The position numbers and the translations under genes were made by a program. DNA of 64,000 nt from Euborellia annulipes (Eukaryota; Arthropoda; Insecta; Dermaptera; Anisolabididae), in the NCBI GenBank assembly GCA_023213315.1, contig JAKCPI010002447.1, positions 1 to 64,000 on the forward strand, written 5' to 3'. The notes under the pieces are model-generated. The model did not search any database. It was not told the origin of the DNA and worked only from the letters and a program-made list of their open reading frames with translations. Shown here piece after piece: positions 44,410 to 55,512 of the stretch (the first letter of the stretch is position 1; every line of letters begins with the position of its first letter).

Positions 44410-45180
44410 GAAAATTTGAGTAATTAGACAAAGGTTTAACTCAAAATTTAGGTGTTAATTTGTATAAATCAAAAGAGTTTTTTGAATCTTATTAGGCCTC
44501 TATGGATCTGAATGGCAAAGAAATACATGAGAAAGTTAATAATTTAATCATTCCCTATGATTATAATCATAATTTTGAGATCAGATTATGAAAGAATATA
44601 GGAAATTATATAATTTGTATATAGAGTGTTTATTGAATTATAGATGGAACTGCATTCCAATTTCACAATTGAAAGCATTTATAAAAGGATTAGAAGTTGT
44701 ATCAGAGATTCTAAATATTTTCATTCTACCTTGAAATTTTTAAAGGTTGATTTTTCAAAATGTGTTAAATTTTGTCAATGTCCTTTTCCCAAGCCTCTAA
44801 TTTTGTATTTTTTTACTTTCCCTTATTTTTAATTTGTTTGCCTTTAGGAAGGAACTCAGCACTCCTTAATAAATCACTTTAACTCGTCTCATTGGCGTTA
44901 TCACATCTTCATTTCTAAACAAAAATAATAAATAAATATATAATACACTTGAAATGACCTAGAAAATGAGGGCAAATGTAGAATAAATACATTTGAAACA
45001 AAAGTTTATTTTCCTATATTCAAATATTGGCCTCTTTATTTTCAAATAACCTTTAAAAAAGCAGGTATTAAAAATTCGTTTATTAATTTTAGTCCTACCC
45101 ACCCTCAGAGTTCAGGCAATCTTTAATAAATTAAAAAATAAATAAATAGAAATTAGATTCGATTAATCCAAATTAAAATA
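44410..45180. other. Intron-like stretch upstream of ELOVL copy 2 exon 1
   Basis: AT-rich, short frames only. If the 53-kb exon is real this is the first intron. Confidence 0.35.
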
Positions 45181-45184
45181 AAAA

Positions 45185-45264
45185 AAAACCTGGTGTGCTA
45201 ATAGCACACTACTCAACTTTCTATTCCCAAAGTTAGCGAAATGAGTGCAGTCACACCAGATAAT
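45185..45264. repeat. Solo TGGTGTGAC hairpin, diverged
   Basis: CCTGGTGTGC..GCAGTCACACCAGAT, flanked by unrelated sequence. Confidence 0.55.
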
Positions 45265-45618
45265 TTCTGTCAACGTATTCTATTTTCATTCTGATAATAT
45301 GTCAGTTGCAGTATCGAAAAACTGAGGGGGAATAATATAATATTAATATAATACAGCTCCAGGGCTCGGAAAGGCTCTCGGCGGCTCGGGTCAGCTATGT
45401 GCGCTGGATGAATAAAGTGGAGAAAAAGGCCCGTGTAAAAAAGGAGGGACTCTCTTAATGAACAATAGTAAAGCGAACTCCAAATTAATTTCGCATCCAT
45501 TTATTTCAAAGATTATAAAAATATGTACGCTTAATCAAAATTGTTTAAGCCGATTTTGAAAAATAAAGTAATATCAGTAAAGGACTAATATTTTTTTAAC
45601 GGATTTTATTCTTCGAGT

Positions 45619-45890
45619 CAAGGGCGGATCCAGAGGTGTTTCTCGGGGGGGAGGGGGGGGGTAATCTGGTGTGACTCGTCGCACAGCACACTATTTTTTT
45701 TTAATTTCGGTAATTTAAAAGCGCATTCTGTACTTGTTTGCCAGAATATAAATACACATCAAATTTTTAAGTATTAATTTTAAAAATTTTACATTAAAAA
45801 TAAATTTTTTTGCGAAAAAAAGAAATTTTTTTCGAATCTCGGGGGGGGGGGGGATTACCCCCTTTACCCCCCTCCTTGTATCCGCCCTTG
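45619..45890 (-). mobile_element. hAT MITE family B, copy 4
   Basis: Same termini, flanked by CTTCGAGT (45611-45618, 45891-45898). Confidence 0.9.
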
Positions 45891-46241
45891 CTTCGAGTCG
45901 CATGCGCGATAAATTAATATATAATTTGGGAGACAAAAGCAGGTCATGTAGCTAGCATTTTAATAAAATAAACAAAGAAAAGAATATAGACTTTGAATGT
46001 AAATGTCAATTGTATTTATTTTAACTAATTCATTTTAGACTTTCTGAAGAAATGTTTTCTTTATTTATTTTATTTCGGATTTCGCATGATTAATTCATTA
46101 GCATGGAAAATCAAACAAGTTTGAATGTCAACGAATGGAAAAAGGAGGTTTCCATGGCAAATTTTTTTTTACTTTTTCAATGGCTAATACTAATTTGTTT
46201 CTTTGTTCAAACAATTACCTTTTCTAAATAAAAATAATTTT

Positions 46242-47567
46242 TACTTTCTCTTACCTATATATATATCTATAAAGAGAAAATAGTATGTATTAATGTCAAA
46301 AATTCGATGTCGAGATTTTGATGGAAATACACGTTTTGAGGGCCTCTGAATCAAAAAAAATATGGTGTGACTGGTCGCACAGCACACAAATTTCTCTTCC
46401 AAAGGGTAAGAGGAAGTTGTGTACTGTGCTTGTCACAAGAGATTTTTTGTGTTGAGATATACGGTAATTAGTTTCCGACAGTAGGATACACAAGATGTAA
46501 AATTTATAAACAGAAAAATATTTATATTTTGTTACCATGGCAACCATTTCTCTTATCTTTTCTATGAAATACAAATAGTAAAGTGGGCTTCAGAAGATTT
46601 CAATGACAAAATGAGAATATACATTTTAAAGAGCATCTAAAAAATAATTGCTTTTTGTATTTTTATCAAAATCGATGGAGCGAATTTTGAGAAAATCGAA
46701 AAAAAAACTGAAAAAGTACATCAGTAAAGTACTAGTACTTTTTGGTCGATTTTCATAAAAAGCTTATTTTCACGCATCAGGTGGGTGTCTAACTTAAATA
46801 TAAAATTTCAACCTCCTAGTTCAATTCCTTCATGCTTTCAATTGAACCCAGTCAAACGCACACACACAGAGACAGACAGACAGACCATGTTGCAAAAACC
46901 ACTTTTTTGATTCAGGGGACCTCAAAACGTGTATATCCATCAAAATCTCGACATCGAATTTTTGACATGAATCCAATAATTTCTCTCTCTATATATTAAC
47001 ATATATAAAGTTAAGAGAAAGTAAAAAGTGGTTTTTGCAACATGATCTGACTGTGTGTGTGTCTGTGAAGAAAATATCTCAAGAACCAAAAGAGTTAGGA
47101 TATTGGAATTTTATATTTAAGTTAGGCACCCTCTTGAGGCGTGAAAATAAACTTTTAATCAAAATCGACCAAAAAGTACTAGTACTTTACTGATGTATTT
47201 TTTCAGCTTTTTTTTTTTTTTTTTGATTTTCTTTAAATTCGCTCCAACGATTTTGATTAAAATTCAATTAAAATCTAAATTATTTTTTAGATGCTCTTTA
47301 AATTGTATATTCTCATTTGGCCCTTGAAATCTTTTGAAGACCATTTTACTTTTGTACTTCATAGGAAAGTTAGCAGAAATGGTTGCCATGAGAACAAAAT
47401 ATAAATATTTGTTTATAAATTTTACATTTTGAATTCAAATATACCCTACTGTCGGAAACTAAACATATGCCGACACAAAAAATCTGGTGTGACAAGCTCA
47501 GTGCACAACTTTCACTTGCCGAAGGGTAAGAGAAAGTTGTGTGCTGTGCGACCAGTCACACCAGATT
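46242..47567 (+). mobile_element. Family A element (outer copy) split by an inverted family A copy
   Basis: Left part 46242-46358 begins TACTTTCTCTTACC and stops at CTCTGAATCAAAAAA. It resumes at 47024 with AAAGTGGTTTTTGCAAC and runs to a hairpin ending at 47567. Confidence 0.8.
46359..47023 (-). mobile_element. Family A element (inner copy)
   Basis: Complete minus-oriented copy from AATATGGTGTGACTGG to TTAAGAGAAAGTA, set into the A run of the outer element. Confidence 0.8.
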
Positions 47568-47569
47568 TT

Positions 47570-47672
47570 TCTCGCTGGGGACGGGAACCGAACCCGGGAC
47601 CCTAGACACGAGAAGCTAACATCTTCTCTCTGAGCCACGGGTGACCCTCGGGTGACCCACGGGTTTGATTTT
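47570..47672 (-). mobile_element. SINE B head fragment
   Basis: In minus orientation ACCCGTGGCTCAGAGAG, ..GGGTTCGGTTCCC, matching the head at 14465-14530. It directly abuts a family A hairpin at 47567. The GGGTGACCC stretch is partly duplicated. Confidence 0.6.
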
Positions 47673-47882
47673 TTCCAAGAAATTTCATAAAAATAGGGGC
47701 TTTTTAAATATATTTTTTTAGTAAAATTTTCTCTGTCGGAAAAAATAAAATCAGTAAATTTTTACAAAAATATATTACCAGGTATATGTAGATTAAGTGG
47801 TTCTTAAAATTCTTTGCAATTTTATTTCTTCATAAATCACATCTGCAACGAGCATCAATTCATGCATTTCCAAAAATAAACA

Positions 47883-47926
47883 AGTTTAGAGAACATAAAT
47901 AGTATACTATTTATGTTCTCTAAACT
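47883..47926. repeat. Perfect 44-bp palindrome, no loop
   Basis: 22 + 22 bases, AGTTTAGAGAACATAAATAG outward from a TA centre. Confidence 0.93.
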
Positions 47927-48448
47927 CTCTAAGTATACGTAGGTCTATAATATTTTTATATAAATTTGCTACAGGCCAAAATTTTTAGGATAAACTAGTT
48001 TATCCTAGAACAAACTAGTCTTAAAGAAGTTCGAATAAACTGGTATCTCCCAAGCTAAACTATTATAGTTTATCCTAAATGGATTAGGATACAAAGTATA
48101 TAATTATTCCTTGCCCTATACACTTGAACAAAGTAGCGATTATTAGTTTGCAAAGGAGGTCAGCCTCTCCCTTCATAGCCTACCAGTAGGCCGGTCAGGC
48201 AAACAGTCTGAGAGGAAATCACAGCTTCATGTTTATTTGAAAAAAATCTTTCTCTTAAATTCTTTTTCTTTTTCTCCTTGCATAATCAAGTCAAATTGGA
48301 ATTTCATTAGATGTTTGTTTGCAGAAAGAATTTATAACTTTATATGTTTTGAAAGATAAATAAATAATATTTAGAAAACTTTTCTTCATTCATTGCTCTC
48401 TACGATATTTTCGATTAGTTCTAAAACCTCATAATAAATGTGTAATAA

Positions 48449-48504
48449 CCCAGATAGCACAGTACGTCTTATGTACGTACATAAGACGTACTGTGCTATC
48501 TGGG
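48449..48504. repeat. Perfect 56-bp palindrome, no loop
   Basis: 28 + 28 bases centred on GTAC|GTAC, starting CCCAGATAGCACAG. Every base pairs. Confidence 0.95.
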
Positions 48505-49647
48505 AAGTGCAACAGATTTGGCTTCCATTACTGTTGATAAATTAGAAACGAAAAAGGCTCTGTGAATGCTTTTTCCTGATCTTACCCCCCTTCTCCCCCC
48601 CCTTCCCGATTCCATCTCCTGTGAAGACTTTAGAAGTGTTTCTAGCAAGTTGATTTTTTCAGCGTTTTAATTTTAGTGTACTTTCCTCCTGATTGATTGA
48701 ATGAAGGGAAATTTTGCCTGCCATCTGACAATGCTAAATAAATGGCACTTCAGATTTATTTATTAATATTATTTGTAGTACTCAAACATGAGATAAAATT
48801 TGATATTTATATTTGAGAAAGCCATGCCAACTGAGATTAATTAGAGATTATTTTTTGAAAGTTATTATGTAATTTTTGTATGAAATTCGCCTCAAAAAAA
48901 ATTCCATTTTTGTGGTTCCTTGAAATTATCGTTTCCTCAATAATTCTAGCATGCGACTTATAGTTTGTTAAAGCTTTTGTGGTTTGTATTATTATTATTA
49001 TTATGGAAGTTTTAATTATAGACCACATTTTGTATTATTTACTTATTAAAAATATAACTACTCAGGGGGGAATATAAAAATTTTTTTGGGGGGGGGAAAA
49101 AAAAAATTTCTTTATGAGATTTTTTTTTTTTTTTTAAACAATTTTTATTTTTAATAAATTTATTTTTGGAGAATTATTTTTTTTATTAAAGAAAAAAATT
49201 TTTTCCCTAATAAGTAGATGTTTTTTTATTTTATTTTTTTATTTTTTTATATTTTTGTGTGTGTTTGGGGTGGGGGGGGGGCCTTCGCCCCCCCTTCCCC
49301 CCTCTCTACTTAACTACTGCACAACGTATCCAAGAAATAGCTCAAGCAGAAGATCATCAAATTCTCGAAGGTTTACTACTGGTATATTAAATTTTACACC
49401 TCTAGCTCATCGGGAAGTTTTTTGAAAATAGATTAATTCGCTTAGAGTTTCAAATAAAGTACCAGATTAGTTTGAATTATTTTGATAAAATAAAATTGTT
49501 GTTATCAATAATGACTCAATAAGTATTAACCCTTTGCACTCGTATTTATTTATATTCGATAAAGCTACCTCCCAACTCGGAACGCAAAATGGAAATATTT
49601 TTATGGGAAAATATTACAATTTAACTTGCCGGATTGGTAGAAAAAAT

Positions 49648-49857
49648 TAGAAAAAAGTCTGGGGTGCATAGTCGCACAGCACACAACTTCCTCCTACCTT
49701 GCTAATTGAAAGTGAATGTTCTTTGCTTGTCACGGAAGATTTTTATGTCGATATATTTATTTTCCACCAATATATTAGAATTCAAGATGTATACCTCTGA
49801 ACATGGGAAATATTTATATTTTGTTAACATGACAACCATTTCTCCTATCTTTCTAAA
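49648..49857 (-). mobile_element. Family A fragment inside the piggyBac-like element
   Basis: Degenerate hairpin (GTCTGGGGTGC..GTCACGGAAGATT) and body up to CCATTTCTCCTATC. Confidence 0.6.
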
Positions 49858-49980
49858 TATTAATATTATAAATTAGACACACACTGGAGCATTTACTGCC
49901 TGGCGTTCTTTACAATAGCAATGAATTGTGAAAATAATTAAAGAAATATATATATAGACCCTACAGTATATCATTAATTA

Positions 49981-49984
<4 letters not shown>

Positions 49985-50018
<34 letters not shown>
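49985..50018. repeat. Poly(T) tract, ~34 bases
   Basis: An uninterrupted T run inside the piggyBac-like element; no LINE or SINE body is attached. Confidence 0.7.
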
Positions 50019-50477
50019 CCATTATTAATTAATTCCGATAATAAATATTTTTTCAAGATTTGATATTATAAATAATTTTTTTTTCATTTATAAATTAACA
50101 TATTTCTTAATAATTGAAATTAAATTTTAATTAGATTTTAATGAATATTATGATATTATTTGGCTATAATTTGACCACAAAAAATTTAGGATGTCGCCCT
50201 CACGGCGCAAAGGTAAAATATATAATGTCGCCTACGAGTATATGGCGACATATGAGTGCAAAGGGTTAAATTTCACACCGCTAGCTCAACGGGAAGTGTC
50301 CTAAACAAAGACTAAAAGTTGGTGACCTTGAGAGTAAGGTAAATAAAAGCATTAAAAAAGTCAGTTGATTCAAAATTTCCATAGGCTCTGTGCATTTTAA
50401 ATGTTGACTGCTTGTTGACTTATTTTTCAAAATTTTAATCTCATAATTTGATGTGCTTCAATTTAATATGCTTCAAA

Positions 50478-50791
50478 CAATTTGAACGGCATATTGAGAA
50501 TATACAAGTACATCAGTAAAGTACTAGTACTTTTTGGTCGAGTTTGTTCAAATGCTTCGTGTACCTAACTTAAATATAAGTTAAACTTCAATCACCTAGC
50601 TCTTTTCATTCTTGAGATTTTGTTCAAACACAGAGAGACAGACAGAGAGACCAATTTGCGGGACCCATTTTTTGGACTCAGGTGACCCCTCAAAACGTGT
50701 TTATCCATCAAAATCTCCACATCGAACTTTTGAAAGGAATCGAATGCTTTCTCTCTATTAATTTATATACATATATAGGTAAGAGAAAGTA
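50478..50791 (-). mobile_element. Family A element, hairpin end missing
   Basis: From GAGAATATACAAGTACATCAG to the terminus AGGTAAGAGAAAGTA. Confidence 0.7.
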
Positions 50792-51196
50792 AAAAATGTC
50801 ATTTTAATAAAAGAATCTCGTTAGAGTGGAGAGCAAAGTAAATTCTTTGTTGTTAAAAACAAAAGAGGCCCCCGAATATCTTGACATGATTTACTTCATG
50901 ATAAGAATAAACAAATATTAACAAAGGTTTTTTAATGAAGACGAGTAGAACACCATAATGGGATTAAGTAGCTCAATTTTTGGTCCTCTTTCTTTCTATG
51001 ACAATGAGAATTGAAAAACAAAATTATAAGATTGGTTAATCTGGCTGGCAATAGTCCGCAAAATTTATTTGTTCCGACAGAAAAAATTTTGCTGTTCTCA
51101 GGCACAATTAAACTATAAAGAGATTTTACAAAAATTATTAATGATATACATACAATTGTATTGCTGAAACAAGTGAATTTCTGCTTAATTGTCAGC

Positions 51197-51565
51197 CAGA
51201 TCTGGGGTGACTGATCGCACCAGATTGTTTTTGTGTCAACATATATTTAGTTTCCGACAGTACGGTAGATTTGAAATCAAGATGTTTAATTTATAAACAT
51301 GGTTCTAGTACTAGTACTTTATAGCCGATTTTGTTTAAAAGCTTATTTTCACGCTCCATGGGGGTCTTTAACTTAAATATAAAATTTCAGCCTCATAGCT
51401 CAATTTCTTATTCCTTAAAATCGAACACAGACAGACAGACTATGTTGCTAAAACCACTTTTTTGGATTGAGGAGTCCTCAAAAAGCGTATATCCATCAAA
51501 ATGTCGGCATCGAATTTTTGACATGAATTCAATACTTTCTCTCTCATCTTATTAACATATATAGA
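51197..51565 (-). mobile_element. Family A element, internally deleted
   Basis: Short hairpin GATCTGGGGTGACTGATCGC..CCAGATT, a large internal deletion, then the second terminus, cut at ATATATAGAAG where the next copy begins. Confidence 0.65.
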
Positions 51566-52262
51566 AGAAAAATCTGGTGTGACTGTCGCACAGCACACAA
51601 CTTTCTCTTACCTTCGGTAAACGAAAGTTGTGTTCTGTGCTTGTCACCCCAGATTTTTCGTGTCGACATATATTTAGTTTTCGACAATACGGTACATTCG
51701 AATTTCAAGATGTAAAATTTACAGTATAAGTATGGGAAAATAATTATATTTTGTTACCATGGCAACCATTTCTTCTATCTTTTCTATGAAGTACAAGAGT
51801 AAAGTGTGCTTCAAACAATTTTGAGGGCAAAACGAGAATATACAATTTAAAGAGCATCTAAAAAATAATTGATTTTTGAATTTTAATCAAAATCGTTAAA
51901 GCGAATTTTGAGAAAATTGAAAAAAAAAAACTGAAAAAGTACATCAGTAAAGTACTAGTACTCTTTGGCCGATTTTGATTAAAAGCTTATTTTCACGCTC
52001 CCGGGGGGTGTTTAACTTATATATAAAATTTCAGCCTCATAGCTCAATTTCTTCATGCTAAAAATTGAACACACACACACAGACACACACACAGAAAGAG
52101 AGAGAGAGAGAGAGAGACCATGTCGCAAAAACCACTTTTTTAGATTCAGGGGACCTCAAAACGTGTATATCCATCAAAATCTCGACATCGAATTTTTGAC
52201 ATGAATCCAATACTTTCTCTCTATATATATATATTACATATATACATAGGTAAGAGAAAGTA
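51566..52262 (-). mobile_element. Family A element, full-length copy
   Basis: Hairpin 51568-51656, complete body with CA/GA tandem tract (52068-52117), terminus AGGTAAGAGAAAGTA. Directly behind the previous copy, same orientation. Confidence 0.82.
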
Positions 52263-53243
52263 AAAAGTAAAAATGATATAAGGACAAAATTCAAATTGCA
52301 CATATTGATATTATTACTTATTTTAAAAACCATCATGAAAGCCCGCCCCCCCCCCCCCCGAATCAATTATTGTTGGTTGACAGTTTCGCCACTCCTCCAT
52401 AGACTTCTTATTGCCCTTATAGGAAAATGCAACGGGGCCAGGCTTTCAGAGCTCCGACCCAATAAAGGCCCATTTGTATTTTCCTATATGGGGGCCCCCT
52501 CTCATTCATTACTTCTTCTGTTTTATTAAAAAAAAATTTGCAAAATCCTAAGCGCTTTCGACGGATATTTCAGATCTATTAATTCCTTGTCACAATAAGG
52601 CGATAAACAGTAGCTCAGGTATACAATTGTGAAAATGATGTATAATGTAATTATGAGATGTTTGTTAAAGTCTTTTCGGCATCTTGGGCCATATAGACTT
52701 TAAAGATATAAATTATTTAAATAGGATATAATTCGGGATCCAGGCACAATAATGAGATGTTAATGATTTCATCTGGACAACTTGACTGGAGACTGGGCTA
52801 ACAGTTCCCAAGATCGTTGCTTTAAAACAATGAATAATTGAAAAATTTGAGTTCATTTGAGCAAAAAAAAAAACTGTGATTAACATTTCAAAAAATATAA
52901 AGAAAAATCTCGACATGGAATTTTTGACATGATCGCAATACTTTCTCTATATACCCTATATATTTCATATATAGGGTAAGAGAAAGTAAAAATATTTAAT
53001 GAGTCAATCAAAAGGAACCTGTTAACTTTTAACCAAACCTTTTACCAAATTGGGACAAGAAAAATTCAAAATTTCTATACGATATACTATACGAGTATAC
53101 CTGGTATGTCACTCTATCGTCCGTCGTTAATAGAGCAAATAAAGAAAACAAGTTAAAAAATAAATAAAGTAGAGAAAAAAAAGCCGAAGAATTAGTAGAG
53201 GGTGTTTATTCTAAGGTGAGACGACGCAGTCGATTGTTCCTAC

Positions 53244-53510
53244 CTGAGTTCAGGTGTCCAGGTGTTGAATGCCGAGTGCGAGAAGAGATTTTTTAAGAGC
53301 TGCACCAACCAAATGCAAGAATCAATAGAAAGAATCGCTTCCTCCACCACTACTCAGGAGAAAGCGCCACCGTCGGGTCGACTCCGACTCCGTCACCGCC
53401 TTCGCCGTCTTCGTCGCCGCAAATTACATCAGCGCAGCTGAGCGCAGCGCAGCGCAGCCTCCAGCTACAGAAGAGAACGGGAATCCCGGAAGCACACACA
53501 CACACACTTA
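53244..53510 (-). promoter_or_regulatory. Candidate 5' untranslated first exon and promoter region of ELOVL copy 2
   Basis: A GC-rich, CpG-containing island in AT-rich DNA. On the minus strand it ends CTCAG|GTAGGA, a good splice donor at 53243-53242, with no obvious coding. Nothing else nearby needs a promoter, and copy 2 has an acceptor just before its ATG at 44401. The link is inferred from orientation, composition and splice sites. A short Arg-rich frame on the plus strand (from 53312, about 42 codons) is probably chance. The CA repeat near 53502-53517 may mark the upstream edge. Confidence 0.4.
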
Positions 53511-53584
53511 TGTCACTAACCACTTGATTTTATTTTTACTAGTCCGGGAAGGTACCATGAAGTTAAAACATGTCTTATAGCAAG

Positions 53585-53800
53585 GGTGGCGAAAGAGGAG
53601 GCAATGGCTAAGCCGGCTAAGCTGAGGATTACGGAGTCCGAAGTCTCAACGGCTCGGGTGGCGCAAATAATTCAAACATCCTGCCGAAGTCTCCTCTTAG
53701 GGTAGGAAAGGGGGATACCCCACCGTGGTGTCAAAGGGCCTAATTGGCCCTCTGGGAACGGCCACTTCAACCTAACCTAACCTAAGGGTGGCGAAGTCCC
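53585..53800 (+). mobile_element. tRNA-derived SINE, family C
   Basis: GGAGGCAATGGCTAAGCCGG..ACGGCTCGGGTGGCGCAAATA..ACCGTGGTGTCAAAGGGCC; the B box is degraded. It ends in ACCTAACCTAACCTAAGG, where the three CCTAA units look like the arthropod telomere unit but are too few to interpret. Confidence 0.6.
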
Positions 53801-54749
53801 CTCCCTAGACGCTAAGTCTAACAGCTCTTTTTTAACCGAAAACTAGTCTTAGATCGTCCTTTCTAAACATTTTCTAGGGTTGACCTTAACAGATCCTCGA
53901 GGGTTCTTAAATGAGCAATATTGATGTATTTTTCCTTAACTGATGGAAAAATAACTCCCTAAGGCAGGTTAATAGATAGCTTTTAATGTATATTAAATAG
54001 ATACATTTGAAAGAAGGATAAAAAAAAAACAATTTGGATTTATATAAATAAATTAACATGAAAACAATATAAAATGAGTCGTCAGATTAAAAATTATTTG
54101 CATTGCTTCATTAAATTTTAAACCGGATATATTTGTAATTCTACTTTTATTTATTTATTCTATTTTTTACAACATAGTACCTGACTTACAAATGGGTTAT
54201 TTCCCATCAAACAAGCCTATTTAAAAAAAAATACTCTCCATTGAATAGTCTAATTTTAAGTAAGCTTTTTACTCTGTATTTGGTGAAATTTTTAAGGTGT
54301 CCAGGAATTCGTGGTATGTCACTAGTAAAGTACGCAAGCTGCACTACTTAAACATCATCCGGTAGGCATAACATTTATTAATAAGAAGTCGACTTTATTT
54401 TTTAAAATGAGTTTGGTGATGGCATCCATTTCTCTTATTTTCTATCAGGTACAGCTTCAAACAATTGATTTATAAATTGTAATCAAAATTGTTGAGCGAA
54501 TTCGAAAAAATTCAAAAAGTACATGAGTAAAGTATTAAAACTGTTTGGCCGATTTTGTTCAGAAGCTTCGTGTTACGTGCCACGGGCTGCCGAATTTAAA
54601 TATCAAATTTCAACTTCGCAGCTCTTTTAGATCACACTCGTAGAGATATACAGGGTGTGATAAAAAAAATCATATATCTAATTAATTTAAACTAGGGTGT
54701 CCCTTATTTTTCGATTTTTATTTTTAGAACGAAGTTCTTTAACGCGCCT

Positions 54750-55000
54750 TACGTCTCGACATTTTAATGGATATACACGTTTTGAGGTCCCCTGAATCCA
54801 AAAAATCTAGTGTGATGGCGCACAGCACACCATTACCTTCGGTAATCGAAAGTTGTGTTCTGTGCTATCACACCAGATTTTTCATGTCGACAAATATTTA
54901 GTCCCTGGCAGTACGGTACATTTGAATTCAGATGTAAAATTTAAAGTATGGGAAAATATTTATATTTTGTTACCATGGCAACCATTTCTCCTATGGAATG
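54750..55000 (-). mobile_element. Family A: plus-oriented fragment joined to an inverted copy
   Basis: 54752-54802 is a plus-oriented body piece ending CCCTGAATCCAAAAAA. The minus-oriented hairpin and body start there (54803-55000). Confidence 0.7.
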
Positions 55001-55195
55001 TAAAGTTGCCTTAAGCTAGATATCCAAGATAAAAACGAACCTTGAAATTAGCTTAGAAAACTAGCTAGCAGCAAGCTAAGAAAACTAGCTAATAACAAGC
55101 TAGAAATAAGCTTAAAAAACCATCTTAGATTCTAAGCTTAAATCAAGCTAAGCTAATTTCAAGCTAATAACTTGTCCGACTAACTGTAAGATAAA
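54990..55195. repeat. Clustered AAGCTA/TAGCTT short repeats
   Basis: Many irregular copies of AAGCTAR in both orientations. A similar cluster of AAACTAGTTTATCCTA units is at 47985-48085. Confidence 0.45.
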
Positions 55196-55247
55196 TTTCT
55201 ACATGGGTATATTCACAAATATGGAATTTTCTCCTCATAAAAAAGCA

Positions 55248-55512
55248 ATGTGTATCTCTAATTTGTGTTTACGGATGTAAAAGTCATGCATCTAAGCATG
55301 AAACAGTTCGATTACATTCTTTTTCATAAAAAAATGACAGTTTGGTGAAAATTATAAATAATTTTAATGTAGAAGAATCAATCGATAGACATGATGTTTG
55401 AGTAAAAGTTCTTGGAATGGGGAAAAAATATCCTCGTCTATGAGAGTGTGTTCGCGATATTTTACTAAAAATGATTATATTCCTTCTCGTAAGTATAAGA
55501 AATAAAGAAGAA
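55248..55512 (+). pseudogene. Decayed THAP-domain fragment (P-element transposase or THAP gene relic)
   Basis: One frame shows CVYGCKSHASKHETVRLHSF, matching the C-x(2-4)-C start and H-x-F-P region of a THAP zinc finger. A different frame downstream shows VCSRYFTKNDYIPSRKYKK, matching the C-x-x-H-F-x-x-x-D-Y end with the zinc-binding His replaced by Tyr. Stops and frame changes between them mark a pseudogene. Confidence 0.6.

Larger units (their letters stand above)
49530..50265. mobile_element. piggyBac-like nonautonomous element, 736 bp
   Basis: TTAA-CCCTTTGCACTCGTA on the left and ATATGAGTGCAAAGGG-TTAA on the right: the TTAA target and CCC start are diagnostic for piggyBac. It carries a degenerate family A fragment (49648-49857) and a long T run (49985-50018). 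No transposase. Confidence 0.8.

Noticed and set aside
53772..53787. Interstitial telomere (CCTAA)3
   Set aside because: Only three units at the end of a SINE; expected by chance in repeats.
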